A stretch of DNA of 64,000 nucleotides. Origin: Pseudogulbenkiania subflava DSM 22618 (GTDB lineage Bacteria > Pseudomonadota > Gammaproteobacteria > Burkholderiales > Chromobacteriaceae). A program made the translations under genes and the position numbers. Shown here piece by piece: positions 30,227-38,986 of this stretch. How positions within the stretch are numbered: position 1 is the stretch's first letter; the number at the start of each line of letters is the position of its first letter. Below the pieces are notes generated by a model. It was given only the letters and a program-made list of their open reading frames with translations, had not been told where the DNA came from and did not search any database. The DNA lies in contig NZ_FXAG01000004.1 in the NCBI RefSeq assembly GCF_900177275.1, positions 186,001-250,000 of the forward strand. Reading direction: 5' to 3'.

Positions 30227-31492
30227 TCAGTTTGCCGCGCTCGGCAGCGGCACCAGCCGGCGTAGCCGCAGCGCGATGCCAAGGCACAACAGCAGGCCGC
30301 CCGACAGCGCCAGCACCACCCCGCCCCAGCCACCGCTGCTCCACATCAGGCCCGAGGCCGAGCCCAGTCCGCTGCCGCCCAGGTAGTAGCAACTCAGGTA
30401 CAGCGCCGAGGCCAGGCCGCGCGCCCGGCTGGCACGGCGGCCGATCCAGCTGCTCGCCACCGAGTGCGCGCCGAAGAAACCGAAGGTGAACACGGCGATG
30501 CCCGGCACCACCAGCCACAGCGTGCCGGCCAGCGTCAGCGTCAGCCCGGCCAGCATCAGGCTCACCATGACCCACAACACGTTGCGCCGCCCCAGACGGT
30601 CGGCCAGCCGCCCCACCCAGGCCGAGCTCCACATCCCCACCACGTACAGCAGGAACACCGCGCCGACCGCGCTCGGCGACAGGTTGAACGGCGCCAGCGC
30701 CAGGTGGTAGCCGAGGTAGTTGTACAGGCTGACGAAGCAGCCCATCAGCAAAAAGGCCGTGGCGAACAACCAGGGCAGACCATCATCGGCCAAGTGCAGC
30801 CGCAGGTTGCCGCGCACCTCGCCCAGCACCAGCCGCGCCGGGCGAAAATGCCGCGACGGCGGCAGGCAGCGCCAGAACACGACGGCGGACACCAGCCCGA
30901 ACAGGCCCAGCACCGCCACCGCCTCGCGCCAGCTGGCCCATTCGCTCATCAGCGACAGGAAAAAGCGCCCGCTCATGCCCCCCAGCGCGTTGCCGGCGAT
31001 GTACAGCCCCATCGACTGCCCCAGCGAGGCCGGCTCGATTTCCTCGCTCAGATAAGCCATCGCCACCGCCGGAATGCCGGCCAGCGCGATGCCCATCAGG
31101 GTGCGCAGCAGCAGCAGCTGGCCGAAACTGCCGGCAAATGCCGCCAGCAGCGTCAACAGCGCGGCCAGGCCGAGCGACAGGTTCATCACCGGTTTGCGGC
31201 CGTAGCGGTCGGCCAAGAGGCTCATCGGGATCAGCGCCACGGCCAGCGCGCCGGTCGCGGCCGAGACCACCCCGCTGGCCGCCGCCGGCGACAGGCCGAA
31301 GTCGTGCGAGAACATCGGCATCAGCGGCTGCATGCCATACAGCGAGGAGAAGGTGGCGAAGCCGCCGAAGAACATGCCCCAGCTGGTGCGGCGGAAGGCG
31401 GGGGTGCCGGCACGCAGGCGCTCATGGGCGGGGGCGGGAGCGGGAGCGGGAAAAACGGTGGCGCGGGATACGACTAAGGCATCGGAAGACAT
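30227..31492 (-). CDS. MFS transporter (YnfM-like, drug/sugar-efflux type)
   Basis: A 421-residue major-facilitator protein with 12 predicted membrane segments. The A-like motif between TM2 and TM3 is SLLADRYGRKPVM, and a second GRLADRLGRRNVL lies between TM8 and TM9. The N-terminal 35 residues are a Pro/Ala-rich cytoplasmic tail. It is divergent from a LysR gene, the same arrangement as ynfL-ynfM in E. coli. Substrate is unknown. The frame can be extended by two codons to a TTG, but ATG 31492 is more plausible. Confidence 0.87.
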   Translation of the reverse strand: MSSDALVVSRATVFPAPAPAPAHERLRAGTPAFRRTSWGMFFGGFATFSSLYGMQPLMPMFSHDFGLSPAAASGVVSAATGALAVALIPMSLLADRYGRKPVMNLSLGLAALLTLLAAFAGSFGQLLLLRTLMGIALAGIPAVAMAYLSEEIEPASLGQSMGLYIAGNALGGMSGRFFLSLMSEWASWREAVAVLGLFGLVSAVVFWRCLPPSRHFRPARLVLGEVRGNLRLHLADDGLPWLFATAFLLMGCFVSLYNYLGYHLALAPFNLSPSAVGAVFLLYVVGMWSSAWVGRLADRLGRRNVLWVMVSLMLAGLTLTLAGTLWLVVPGIAVFTFGFFGAHSVASSWIGRRASRARGLASALYLSCYYLGGSGLGSASGLMWSSGGWGGVVLALSGGLLLCLGIALRLRRLVPLPSAAN

Positions 31493-31574
31493 GATCAAAA
31501 CTCGGCTGGCGGCCCCGGTCAGGGGCTGGATAACCGAATGCTAGGACTGGACAAACCGCCAGTCCAATATATAT

Positions 31575-31589
31575 TTAATCGTTGATTAA
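31575..31589. promoter_or_regulatory. LysR-type operator between the MFS and LysR genes
   Basis: TTAATC-GTT-GATTAA is a perfect dyad that contains a T-N11-A arrangement, the LysR-type box. It is centred about 25 bases before the LysR start, between two divergent genes. Confidence 0.65.
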
Positions 31590-31606
31590 TACGTAAAAGA
31601 TATCAC

Positions 31607-32521
31607 GTGGAACTGCGCCACCTGCGTTACTTCGTCGTCGTCGCGGAAGAGCTCAACTTCACCCGCGCCGCCGAACGCCTGCACATCGCCCAGCCGCCCT
31701 TGAGCCAGCAGATTCGCGCGCTGGAAGAACAACTGGGGGTTGCCCTGTTCGAGCGCAGCAAGCGCCGCGTGGCGCTGACCGATGCCGGAGAGCGCTACCT
31801 ACAGCACGCCCGGCGCATCCTGGCGGAGGTGGAACAGGCCGCCGACGATGCCCGCCGCGCCGCGCGCGGCGAGGTGGGCGAGCTGCGTGTCGGCTTCACC
31901 TCCTCGCTGCCGTTCACCAGCCTGTTGCCCGGGCTGATCTCCGACTATCGCCGCCACTACCCGCAGGTGCAGCTGACGCTGCGCGAGATGTTCACTGCGT
32001 TGCAGTTCGAAGCCCTGCGCGCAGAGCGCCTGGACATCGGCTTCGTCCGTTTCCACGGCAAGGAAAACCCGCCCGACCTGCAGCTGCGCGAGATCCACCG
32101 CGACCCGCTGCGGCTGGTGATCAACGCCAGCCATCCGCTGGCCGCGCAGGCCCACGCGTCGCTGGAACAGTTGCGCGACGAGAGCTTCATCATCTATCCG
32201 GCTGGCGCCGGCACCGGGCTCAACGTCCAGGTGCGCCAGCTTTGCCTGGCGGCCGGCTTCGAACCGAGGATCGTGCAGGAAGCGCGCGAGGCCACCACCC
32301 AGATCGGGCTGGTGGCGGCGGGCCTCGGCGTGGCGCTGCTGCCCTCGCCGCTGGAGTGCGTGAAGATGCCGGGGGTGCGCTACCTGCCGCTCAGCGACGA
32401 GGGGGCGTACCTGTCGCTGGGGCTGGCGACGCGCCCCGGGCCCGTTCCGCCGTTGCTGGCGGGCTTTCTGGATTGCCTGCAGAACCGCAAGGAGATGGCG
32501 CCGATCAAGCACCGCCCGTGA
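31607..32521 (+). CDS. LysR-family regulator, divergent from the MFS gene
   Basis: A 304-residue LysR-type regulator. The N-terminal winged helix (1-about 60) reads MELRHLRYFVVVAEELNFTRAAERLHIAQPPLSQQIRALEEQLG, which is closest in style to the BenM/CatM/AlsR group. The effector domain (about 90-290) is full length. The start codon is GTG at 31607; no earlier start is sensible because the dyad operator lies directly upstream. It probably controls the divergent exporter and itself. Confidence 0.92.
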   Translation: MELRHLRYFVVVAEELNFTRAAERLHIAQPPLSQQIRALEEQLGVALFERSKRRVALTDAGERYLQHARRILAEVEQAADDARRAARGEVGELRVGFTSSLPFTSLLPGLISDYRRHYPQVQLTLREMFTALQFEALRAERLDIGFVRFHGKENPPDLQLREIHRDPLRLVINASHPLAAQAHASLEQLRDESFIIYPAGAGTGLNVQVRQLCLAAGFEPRIVQEAREATTQIGLVAAGLGVALLPSPLECVKMPGVRYLPLSDEGAYLSLGLATRPGPVPPLLAGFLDCLQNRKEMAPIKHRP

Positions 32522-32545
32522 CGCGGCGTTGCCGCGCCGGGTTTC

Positions 32546-32998
32546 TCAATCGGAAACGAGCCTGATCTCGATGCCCAAGGCCCGCCCCAGCCCCGCCGGC
32601 TGGACGAGAAGGTCGGCCAGGGTATGGCGCGACAATTCGCCGTAAAAGGCTTCCTGGGCCGCATGCAGCACGCTCATCAGGCGGCACGCCGAGGCGATGC
32701 GGCACTGCGAGTGCTGGGGATCGAAACACTCGACCAGCACGTTGTCGGACTCGGCCGCGCGCACCAGCTTGCCGAGGTTGACCTGCCGCGGTTCGTCCGC
32801 CAGGCGCATCCCTCCGCCCTTGCCGCGTACCGTGGTGAGATAGCCATGCTGGCCGAGAAAAAATACCACCTTGGTCAGGTGGCTGGCGGAAATGCCGTAC
32901 GCCTGGGCGATCTCGTTGATCGTCACCAGGCGCTCGCCCGCCAACGCGCTGTACATCATCACGCGCAGGCAGTAGTCGGTAAAAGCCGTCAGTCGCAC
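32546..32998 (-). CDS. nsrR: Rrf2-family iron-sulfur regulator, NsrR-like (nitric oxide sensor)
   Basis: A 150-residue Rrf2-family repressor. The winged helix (MRLTAFTDYCLRVMMYSAL...INEIAQAYGISASHLTKVV) is followed by three cysteines, Cys91, Cys99 and Cys105, which in NsrR hold the NO-sensitive Fe-S cluster. The start is GTG 32998. It is divergent from norV, whose promoter holds two 23-bp AAGATTC-N9-GAATCTT-type palindromes resembling NsrR sites. The closest alternative is another Rrf2 member such as IscR, but neighbour and operator favour NsrR. Confidence 0.85.
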   Translation of the reverse strand: MRLTAFTDYCLRVMMYSALAGERLVTINEIAQAYGISASHLTKVVFFLGQHGYLTTVRGKGGGMRLADEPRQVNLGKLVRAAESDNVLVECFDPQHSQCRIASACRLMSVLHAAQEAFYGELSRHTLADLLVQPAGLGRALGIEIRLVSD

Positions 32999-33147
32999 GA
33001 TCGGGGCCGTTCCATGGGGTTGTTCAATCAGGCTCGCTCGGTGGGAGTGGAGCCCGCATTCTATCTGGCCTTCAACACCCCGACAGCGGGTGTCAGCTTG
33101 ATTCTGGCATACGATAGAGGCATACAGGGCGCGGCAACAGCCCGCTC

Positions 33148-33176
33148 TTGATGTATCTCAAGCGAATCCATGATAA
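33148..33176 (+). promoter_or_regulatory. Sigma-70-type promoter of norVW
   Basis: TTGATG (33148-33153), a 17-base spacer and TGATAA (33171-33176) predict a start near 33183, inside the first operator. I saw no sigma-54 GG-N10-GC element, which norV has in E. coli. Confidence 0.6.
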
Positions 33177-33181
33177 CTCAT

Positions 33182-33204
33182 AAGATTCATTTACGGTGAA
33201 TGTT
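33182..33204. promoter_or_regulatory. NsrR-type operator 1 of norVW
   Basis: AAGATTC-N9-GAATGTT, a 23-bp imperfect dyad at the predicted transcription start. The outer flanks also pair (CATAAGATTC against GAATGTTATG). Confidence 0.72.
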
Positions 33205-33205
33205 A

Positions 33206-33244
33206 TGAGGTATAAGATTCATTTCACGCGAATCTTATACCTCA
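33206..33244. promoter_or_regulatory. NsrR-type operator 2 of norVW, inside a long palindrome
   Basis: The 23-bp core AAGATTC-N9-GAATCTT (33214-33236) is perfect and extends to 15-bp perfect arms (33206-33220 and 33230-33244). Its centre is 32 bp from operator 1, about three helical turns. It lies just upstream of the norV ribosome-binding site, so it could also fold in the mRNA leader. Confidence 0.75.
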
Positions 33245-33258
33245 AGGAGTTCTCTGCC

Positions 33259-34653
33259 ATGGCTTTCACCGTCAAAAACAACATCCGCTGGGTTGGTAAA
33301 CAGGATTGGGAACTGCGTGAATTTCACGGCAGCGAATACAGCACCCATCGCGGTTCCAGCTATAACAGCTACCTGGTCAAGGAAGAAAAGATTGCCCTGA
33401 TCGATACCGTCTGGGCGCCTTACGCCGAAGAATTCGTCGCCAATCTGGCCAAGGAGGTGGACCTCGGCGCCATCGACTACATCATCGCCAACCATAACGA
33501 GATCGACCACAGCGGCGCCTTGCCGGCACTGATGGCACGCATTCCCGACACGCCGATCTACTGCACTGCCAACGGCGTCAAATCGCTACGCGGCCACTAC
33601 CACCAGGACTGGAATTTCCAGATCGTCAAGACCGGGGACAGCCTCGACCTCGGCAACGGCAAGCAACTGGTGTTTGTCGAGATGCCGATGCTGCACTGGC
33701 CGGACAGCATGGCCACCTATCTGACCGGCGACGCCGTGCTGTTCAGCAACGATGCCTTCGGCCAACATTATGCCAGCGCCCAGATGTTCAACGACCAGTG
33801 CGACCCGGTCGAACTGCAGGAAGAATGCATCAAGTATTACGCCAACATCCTGACCCCGTTCAGCCCTCTGGTGACCCAGAAGATCCACGAGGTTCTGGCA
33901 CTGAACCTGCCGATCGACATGATCGCCACCAGCCACGGCATCATCTGGCGCGACAAGCCGACCCAGATCGTCGAGCAGTACCTGAAGTGGGCCGACAACT
34001 ACCAGGAGAACCAGATCACCCTGGTCTACGACACCATGTGGAACGGCACCCGCATGATGGCCGAGGCGATTGCCGAAGGCATCCGCAAGGCGGACCGGGA
34101 TGTCGTGATCAAGCTGTTCAACCTCTCCAACAGCGACAAGAACGACGTCCTCACCCACGTGTTCAAGTCCAAGGCCATTCTGGTCGGCAGCCCGACCGTC
34201 AACAACGTGATGTTGCCGCATGTTGCCGCCCTGCTCGAGGAAATGACCGGCTTGCGCTTCAAGAACAAGGCGGCAGCCTCCTTCGGCACCCACGGCTGGA
34301 GCGGTGGTGCGGTAGAACGTATCGCCAAGCGCCTGGACGATGCCGGTTTCCGCGTGCTCAACCCGGGCATCGCCGCCGAATGGCGCCCGAACGACGATGC
34401 CCTCGCCCAGGGGGTGCGTTTTGGCGAGGCGTTCATCGAGCAGCTGGGCAGCACCGGGCAGAATACGGCGGAGGCCAGCGCAGCGTGTTCATGCAGCGGC
34501 AAGATGCGCTGCAAGACCTGCTCGTGGATTTACGACCCGCAACAGGGGGAAGCGGCCCAGGGGGTCGCCGCCGGCACCGCCTGGCAGGACGTGCCCGAGA
34601 CCTTCCTCTGCCCGGTGTGCTTCATGGGCAAGAACGACTTTGTCGCCGCATAA
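33259..34653 (+). CDS. norV: Flavorubredoxin (nitric oxide reductase)
   Basis: A 464-residue cytoplasmic enzyme that reduces NO to N2O. The N-terminal metallo-beta-lactamase-like diiron domain (about 1-245) has HNEIDH (about 79-84) and MLHWPDS. A flavodoxin domain (about 250-395) has [16 protein letters not shown] for FMN. The C-terminal rubredoxin (about 412-464) has [10 protein letters not shown] and CPVC cysteine pairs. The three-domain order and length match NorV. AAGGAG precedes ATG 33259; an earlier in-frame start would lie inside operator 1. It probably forms an operon with norW, 24 bases downstream. Confidence 0.95.
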   Translation: MAFTVKNNIRWVGKQDWELREFHGSEYSTHRGSSYNSYLVKEEKIALIDTVWAPYAEEFVANLAKEVDLGAIDYIIANHNEIDHSGALPALMARIPDTPIYCTANGVKSLRGHYHQDWNFQIVKTGDSLDLGNGKQLVFVEMPMLHWPDSMATYLTGDAVLFSNDAFGQHYASAQMFNDQCDPVELQEECIKYYANILTPFSPLVTQKIHEVLALNLPIDMIATSHGIIWRDKPTQIVEQYLKWADNYQENQITLVYDTMWNGTRMMAEAIAEGIRKADRDVVIKLFNLSNSDKNDVLTHVFKSKAILVGSPTVNNVMLPHVAALLEEMTGLRFKNKAAASFGTHGWSGGAVERIAKRLDDAGFRVLNPGIAAEWRPNDDALAQGVRFGEAFIEQLGSTGQNTAEASAACSCSGKMRCKTCSWIYDPQQGEAAQGVAAGTAWQDVPETFLCPVCFMGKNDFVAA

Positions 34654-34677
34654 ACGACGGCCTCCGGAGAAAACACG

Positions 34678-35793
34678 ATGAAAAAGCCCCTCGTCATCAT
34701 CGGCAGCGGCCATGCCGGCTACACGCTGGCCCGGGCGTTCCGCCAGCACGATGCCACCACGCCGGTCGTCGTCCTCACCGAGGATGGCGGCGAACACTAC
34801 CCCAAGCCGCAGCTGAGCCACGGCTTCGGCCATCAGACCAGCGCCGAACGGCTCACCCTGAACAGCGCCACCGGCATGGCCGCCGAATTGAAGGTTATGG
34901 TGAGGCCGCATACCCGGGTCAGCGCGATTGATTTCGCCGCCCAGAAGGTCTTGGCCGGGGAGGTACAGATTCCGTACAGCGACCTTGTCTTGGCAGTGGG
35001 GGCCGAGCCGTTCGTGCCGCCCGTCGGCGGCGACGCGGAGCAGGACATCCTGACTCTGAACAACCTGGAGCAGTACCGGCGTTACCTCGACCGGCTCAAC
35101 CAGAGCGAACACGTGCTGGTCATCGGGGGCGGCCTGATCGGCACCGAAATCGCCCACGACATCGCCCAGCACAAGCGCGTCACGCTGGTGGATATCGGCA
35201 GCCGCCTGCTGGAGCGGCTGGTGCCCGAGGTAGTCAGCCAACGCCTGCACAGCGTCATGGACCAGGTCACGCTGCGCTTCGGCACCGGGGTGGAGCGGGT
35301 CGACCGGGCCCAGCAGGGCTACCGCGTGACGCTGAGCGATGGCGATACGCTGGCGGTGGACGCCGTGGTCTGCGCGGCGGGCCTGAAGCCGCGGCTGGAG
35401 CTGGCGGCCGGGCTGGAGACGCGGCGCGGCATCGTCGTCGACGCCTACCTGCGCACCTCGCAACCCCAGGTCTACGCGCTGGGGGACTGCGCCGAAATCG
35501 AGGGGCAGATCCTGCCCTTCCTGCAGCCGATCACGCTGTCGGCCAACGCGCTGGCCAGCACGCTGGCCGGCACGCCGACACCGGTCCGTTTCGGCCCCCT
35601 CCCGGTGGCGGTGAAAACGCCGCGCTACCCGATCCAGCTAGCCGGGGTCACCCAGGACAACACCCTCGACTGGCAGATCAGCGAGGGGGACGACGGGCTG
35701 ACCGCCCTCGCCCATCGCGACAGCCAGTTGGTCGGCTACGTGACCACCGGTTCCCGCAACGGTTTCAGCCTGTTGCCCAGATTGGCACGCTGA
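34678..35793 (+). CDS. norW: NADH:flavorubredoxin reductase
   Basis: A 371-residue FAD/NAD-dependent oxidoreductase that passes electrons from NADH to the rubredoxin domain of NorV. The FAD motif is IIGSGHAGYTLARAF (about 7-21), the NAD motif VLVIGGGLIGTEIAHDIA (about 143-160), and YALGDCAEI is the second FAD strand. Length matches NorW. It directly follows norV with a GGAG site. Confidence 0.93.
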   Translation: MKKPLVIIGSGHAGYTLARAFRQHDATTPVVVLTEDGGEHYPKPQLSHGFGHQTSAERLTLNSATGMAAELKVMVRPHTRVSAIDFAAQKVLAGEVQIPYSDLVLAVGAEPFVPPVGGDAEQDILTLNNLEQYRRYLDRLNQSEHVLVIGGGLIGTEIAHDIAQHKRVTLVDIGSRLLERLVPEVVSQRLHSVMDQVTLRFGTGVERVDRAQQGYRVTLSDGDTLAVDAVVCAAGLKPRLELAAGLETRRGIVVDAYLRTSQPQVYALGDCAEIEGQILPFLQPITLSANALASTLAGTPTPVRFGPLPVAVKTPRYPIQLAGVTQDNTLDWQISEGDDGLTALAHRDSQLVGYVTTGSRNGFSLLPRLAR

Positions 35794-35943
35794 GGCGGCG
35801 GCAAGGAAAGGGGAAAACGGGGCCCGCATCAAGCCGATGCGGGTTGTCGGCTACGCCCCGGAACAGGGCCCACGGCAGCCGCGCCGCAATGACCGGCAGC
35901 AAGAAGGCCACGAGGAAGTCGGCCTGCCGCTCGCCGGCCTCGG

Positions 35944-36058
35944 AGCCTGTTTACGATCTCGCGAGCTAGAGCGAGACCAGGCAAAAACGGCTAATGAGCA
36001 TTCCGAAGACGTTTTTAACGCCGTATCGCCGGAGCGCAGCAGATCGTAGACAGGTTCT
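35944..36058. repeat. 115-bp palindrome-ended repeat element
   Basis: The left end AGCCTGTTTACGATCT (35944-35959) is the inverted copy, with one mismatch in the core, of the right end AGATCGTAGACAGGTTCT (36041-36058). Inside are CTCGCGAGCTAGAGCGAG and AAAAACGGC/GTTTTTAACGCCGT, so the whole can form a long hairpin. It sits between norW and the convergent yitT-type gene and touches that gene's stop codon. A weaker hairpin, CCCGCATC-AAGCC-GATGCGGG, lies at 35823-35843, just after norW. Confidence 0.65.
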
Positions 36059-36669
36059 CAGGCTGCGAGGTAGCGACCCGGCTTGTGGTTGACGGCGAGG
36101 ATCAGGTTGAGCGCCACCGCGCCCAGCACCGACACCAGCACCGCCAGCGGGTTCACCACCCACAGCGCCGCGCTGACGATGCAAACGTCGATCGCCATCT
36201 GCAGCTTGCCGGCGCGGATGCCGTACTTGTCCTGCAGGTAGAGCGTAACGATGTTGATGCCGCCCAGGCTGGCCTGGTGGCGGAACAGCATCAGGAAACC
36301 GGCGCCCATCAGCAGACCGCCGACCACGCCGGCGTAGAACGGGTTGAGGCCATCGATGTGGATGAAACGCGACTGCAGCTCGGAGAACAGCGACAGCAGC
36401 AGCACCGCGCAGAAGGTCTTTACCGTGAAGCGCCAGCCCATGCGCTTGATGGCGAGGTAGTAGAACGGCAGGTTGATGACGAAGAACACCTGGCCGAAGC
36501 TCAGCGGCGTGGCGTAGTGGATCAGAAAGGCCAGGCCGGCGGTGCCGCCGGTGAGCAGTTTGGCCTGGGCGAACAGCGCGACGCCGAGCGAGATGAACAG
36601 CGTGCCGATCACGATCGCCTGAACGTCTTCGAGCAGGGTGTGCCGTGCCACGCGCTGCGAGTGCTCCAT
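36058..36669 (-). CDS. YitT-family membrane protein
   Basis: A 203-residue protein with five or six predicted membrane helices. LFISLGVALFAQAKLLTGGTAGLAFL and QASLGGINIVTLYLQDKYG are the two repeated signatures of the YitT (DUF161-type) family. It lacks the C-terminal DUF2179 domain of longer homologues. Function is unknown; transport has been suggested for the family. Its last codon meets the repeat element at 35944-36058. Confidence 0.85.
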   Translation of the reverse strand: MEHSQRVARHTLLEDVQAIVIGTLFISLGVALFAQAKLLTGGTAGLAFLIHYATPLSFGQVFFVINLPFYYLAIKRMGWRFTVKTFCAVLLLSLFSELQSRFIHIDGLNPFYAGVVGGLLMGAGFLMLFRHQASLGGINIVTLYLQDKYGIRAGKLQMAIDVCIVSAALWVVNPLAVLVSVLGAVALNLILAVNHKPGRYLAA

Positions 36670-36894
36670 GATGAATCCTTGCGGGGAAAAGGCAGAACGG
36701 CCTGCCGGCCACCGTCGTCACCCTCTGGCGGCGCGAAGACACGATGAAGCGCCTTACCCGCTACGACAGCAGCGCAAGTCTACACCAGCACCTCCTCACA
36801 AGCACCCTGAACGCATCGTTTTTATTAAATTAATTGCCGTAAATCAAAAATTGTCGGCACAAATTAAAACAAATATCGCCATACAAGGCTTTTT

Positions 36895-38562
36895 CTACGC
36901 CCACACCACTCCGCTGGTCAGCAGCTCCTCGGCACGCATCAGCGCCGTGGCGAGATCGGGCTGGATGTTGCGCTCGCCCATTTCCGCCGCCAGCCGGGAA
37001 CCGACCAGCAACCCCATCACCTCGGCCCCGGCACCGCACAGGATCAGGGTGCGCCGCTCTTCGGCCAACCTTTGCCGCAGCGCCGACAGCGCCAGCAGCC
37101 CGGTGGTGTCGAGCAGCACCAACCGGTGCAGCTGCAGAATGATCACGCGCGCGTCCGGCGCGTCGTGCAGCGCCCGCTCCACCGTGTCGGCGGCACCGAA
37201 GAACAGCGCCCCCTCCACACGGAACGCCGCGCACCCGGGCGGCACCACCTTGCCGGCGATGGAATGGCGCTCGAACAGCTGGGCGTGCTCCGGCCGCAGC
37301 CGCTGTACGCTGGTATTGCGCGCCATGCTCTGGATGAAGAACACCGCCGACATCAGCAGGCCGATCTCCACCGCGATGGTGAGATCGAAGGCGACGGTCA
37401 GCAGGAAGGTAACCACCAGCACCGCGGTGTCGTGGCGCGGAAACTGCGCCGCCTTGCGGATATCCCAATCGCCCATCTTCAGCGCCACCGCCACCAGAAT
37501 CGCCGCCAGCACCGCCAGCGGGATGTAGGACGCCAGCGGCGCCGCCACCAGGATCACCAGGAGCAGCAATGCGGCGTGCACCATGCCGGCCACCGGGGTG
37601 CGCCCGCCGTTGCTGATGTTGGTGGCGGTACGCGCCAGCGCCCCGGTGGCCGGGATGCCGCCGAAGAACGGCACCACCATATTGGCGATGCCCTGCGCGA
37701 TCAGCTCCTGGTTGGCGTCGTGCTTGTCGCCGGTGAGGCTGTCGGCCACCACCGCGCACAGCAGCGACTCGATCGCCCCCAACAGCGCGATGGTGAAGGC
37801 CGGCGTCATCAGTTCGGACAGCGTCGCCCAGTCCAGCGCCAGGCCAGTGAACGCCGGCAGCCCTTGCGGAATGCCGCCGAACTTGCTGCCGATGGTGGCC
37901 ACCGGCAGGTGGAACAGCGCCACCGTGACGGTCGCCAGCAGCAAGGCCACGAACGGCGACGGCAACAGCTTGTTGAGCCGCTTGGGCCACAGCAGGATCA
38001 GCGCCAGCGACGCCCCCGACACCGCCAGCGTCATGCCGTCGAACTCGGCCAGGCGCGCCCTGAGCGTGGCGACGATGGCGAAGAAACCGGCCGGCATCTG
38101 CGCCACCGGCAGGCCGAAGAAGTCCTTGAGCTGGGTGAGGAAGATCAGCACCGCGATGCCGTTGGTGAAGCCGGTGATCAGCGGCATTGGGAAGAACTTG
38201 ATCACCTGCCCCAGCCGCATCACCCCCATCAGCACCAGCATCATGCCGGCCATGAAGGTGCAGATCAGCAGGTTGGCCACGCCGTACTTGGCGACGATGC
38301 CGTAGATGACGACGATGAAGGCGCCGGTGGGGCCGGTCACCGAGAACTTGGTCCCGCCCAGGAGCGACGCCAGGAAGCCGGCGATGACCGCGGTGAAGAT
38401 GCCGGCCTGCGGCGTCACCCCGCTGGCCATGGCGAACGCCATCGCCAGCGGCAGCGCCACGATCCCCACCGTCAACCCAGCCAGGACATCGTGCCGGAAC
38501 CCTTCACGGTGATAACCCTTGAGTGCATCGATCAGGCGGGGGCGAAAGCTGAGGTTCAACAT
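36895..38562 (-). CDS. SulP-family anion transporter with STAS domain
   Basis: A 555-residue inner-membrane protein. A core of about 14 segments (1-about 415) has the SLC26/SulP features DVLAGLTVGIVALPLAMAFA and GTKFSVTGPTGAFIVV. A cytoplasmic STAS domain (about 440-545) has LQLHRLVLLDTTGLLAL. Substrates of bacterial members include sulfate, bicarbonate and dicarboxylates. No carbonic anhydrase or cys gene is adjacent, so the substrate is open. A CTTCGGCCAAC word (37059-37069) lies in the STAS coding part. Confidence 0.92.
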   Translation of the reverse strand: MLNLSFRPRLIDALKGYHREGFRHDVLAGLTVGIVALPLAMAFAMASGVTPQAGIFTAVIAGFLASLLGGTKFSVTGPTGAFIVVIYGIVAKYGVANLLICTFMAGMMLVLMGVMRLGQVIKFFPMPLITGFTNGIAVLIFLTQLKDFFGLPVAQMPAGFFAIVATLRARLAEFDGMTLAVSGASLALILLWPKRLNKLLPSPFVALLLATVTVALFHLPVATIGSKFGGIPQGLPAFTGLALDWATLSELMTPAFTIALLGAIESLLCAVVADSLTGDKHDANQELIAQGIANMVVPFFGGIPATGALARTATNISNGGRTPVAGMVHAALLLLVILVAAPLASYIPLAVLAAILVAVALKMGDWDIRKAAQFPRHDTAVLVVTFLLTVAFDLTIAVEIGLLMSAVFFIQSMARNTSVQRLRPEHAQLFERHSIAGKVVPPGCAAFRVEGALFFGAADTVERALHDAPDARVIILQLHRLVLLDTTGLLALSALRQRLAEERRTLILCGAGAEVMGLLVGSRLAAEMGERNIQPDLATALMRAEELLTSGVVWA

Positions 38563-38650
38563 GGCGGGCGATCAACGAATTGTCATGAATACCAGCCTAC
38601 GAGGGAAATGCCCCCGGATGCAAGAGGGCTTTCGGCGGAACGGTGTCCGC

Positions 38651-38986
38651 TCATTTCTCGGCGTGCTCCTCGGCCACGTGGTACGCCATGTCGGCCAGCA
38701 TGTCGCTGACGTGCTGGTCGGCCAGCTCGTAAAAGACTTGCCTGGCCCGGCGCTGACCGCGCACCAGCCGGGCGCCGCGCAGCAGCCGCAGGTGGTGGCT
38801 GACCAGCGATTGCGACAGCTCGAGGCTCTGCGCGATGTCGCCGACCGAACGCGGCGCGTCGAGGCAGGAGAACAGGATGCGCAGACGCGTCGGGTCGCCC
38901 AGCAGCCGGAACGTTTCGGCCAGCACGGCGATGTCGGCCGGGGAAGGGAGGGTGGGCCGGCTCACGGCGGACGTCCCTGCTGGCAT
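38651..38986 (-). CDS. ArsR/SmtB-family metal-responsive repressor
   Basis: A 111-residue winged-helix repressor: FRLLGDPTRLRILFSCL, then the recognition helix ELSQSLVSHHLRLLRGARLV. The tail is rich in His and Glu (DQHVSDMLADMAYHVAEEHAEK), like the alpha-5 metal site of CzrA/NmtR-type sensors, so Zn, Co or Ni sensing is likely. Its start overlaps the end of the CDF exporter gene by 25 bases, so the two are translated from one message. It probably represses that operon at 40046-40073. Confidence 0.88.
   Translation of the reverse strand: MPAGTSAVSRPTLPSPADIAVLAETFRLLGDPTRLRILFSCLDAPRSVGDIAQSLELSQSLVSHHLRLLRGARLVRGQRRARQVFYELADQHVSDMLADMAYHVAEEHAEK

Noticed and set aside
33000-33258. Sigma-54 promoter and NorR sites before norV
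   Set aside because: I looked for TGGCAC-N5-TTGC-type elements and GT-N7-AC clusters and found none convincing.
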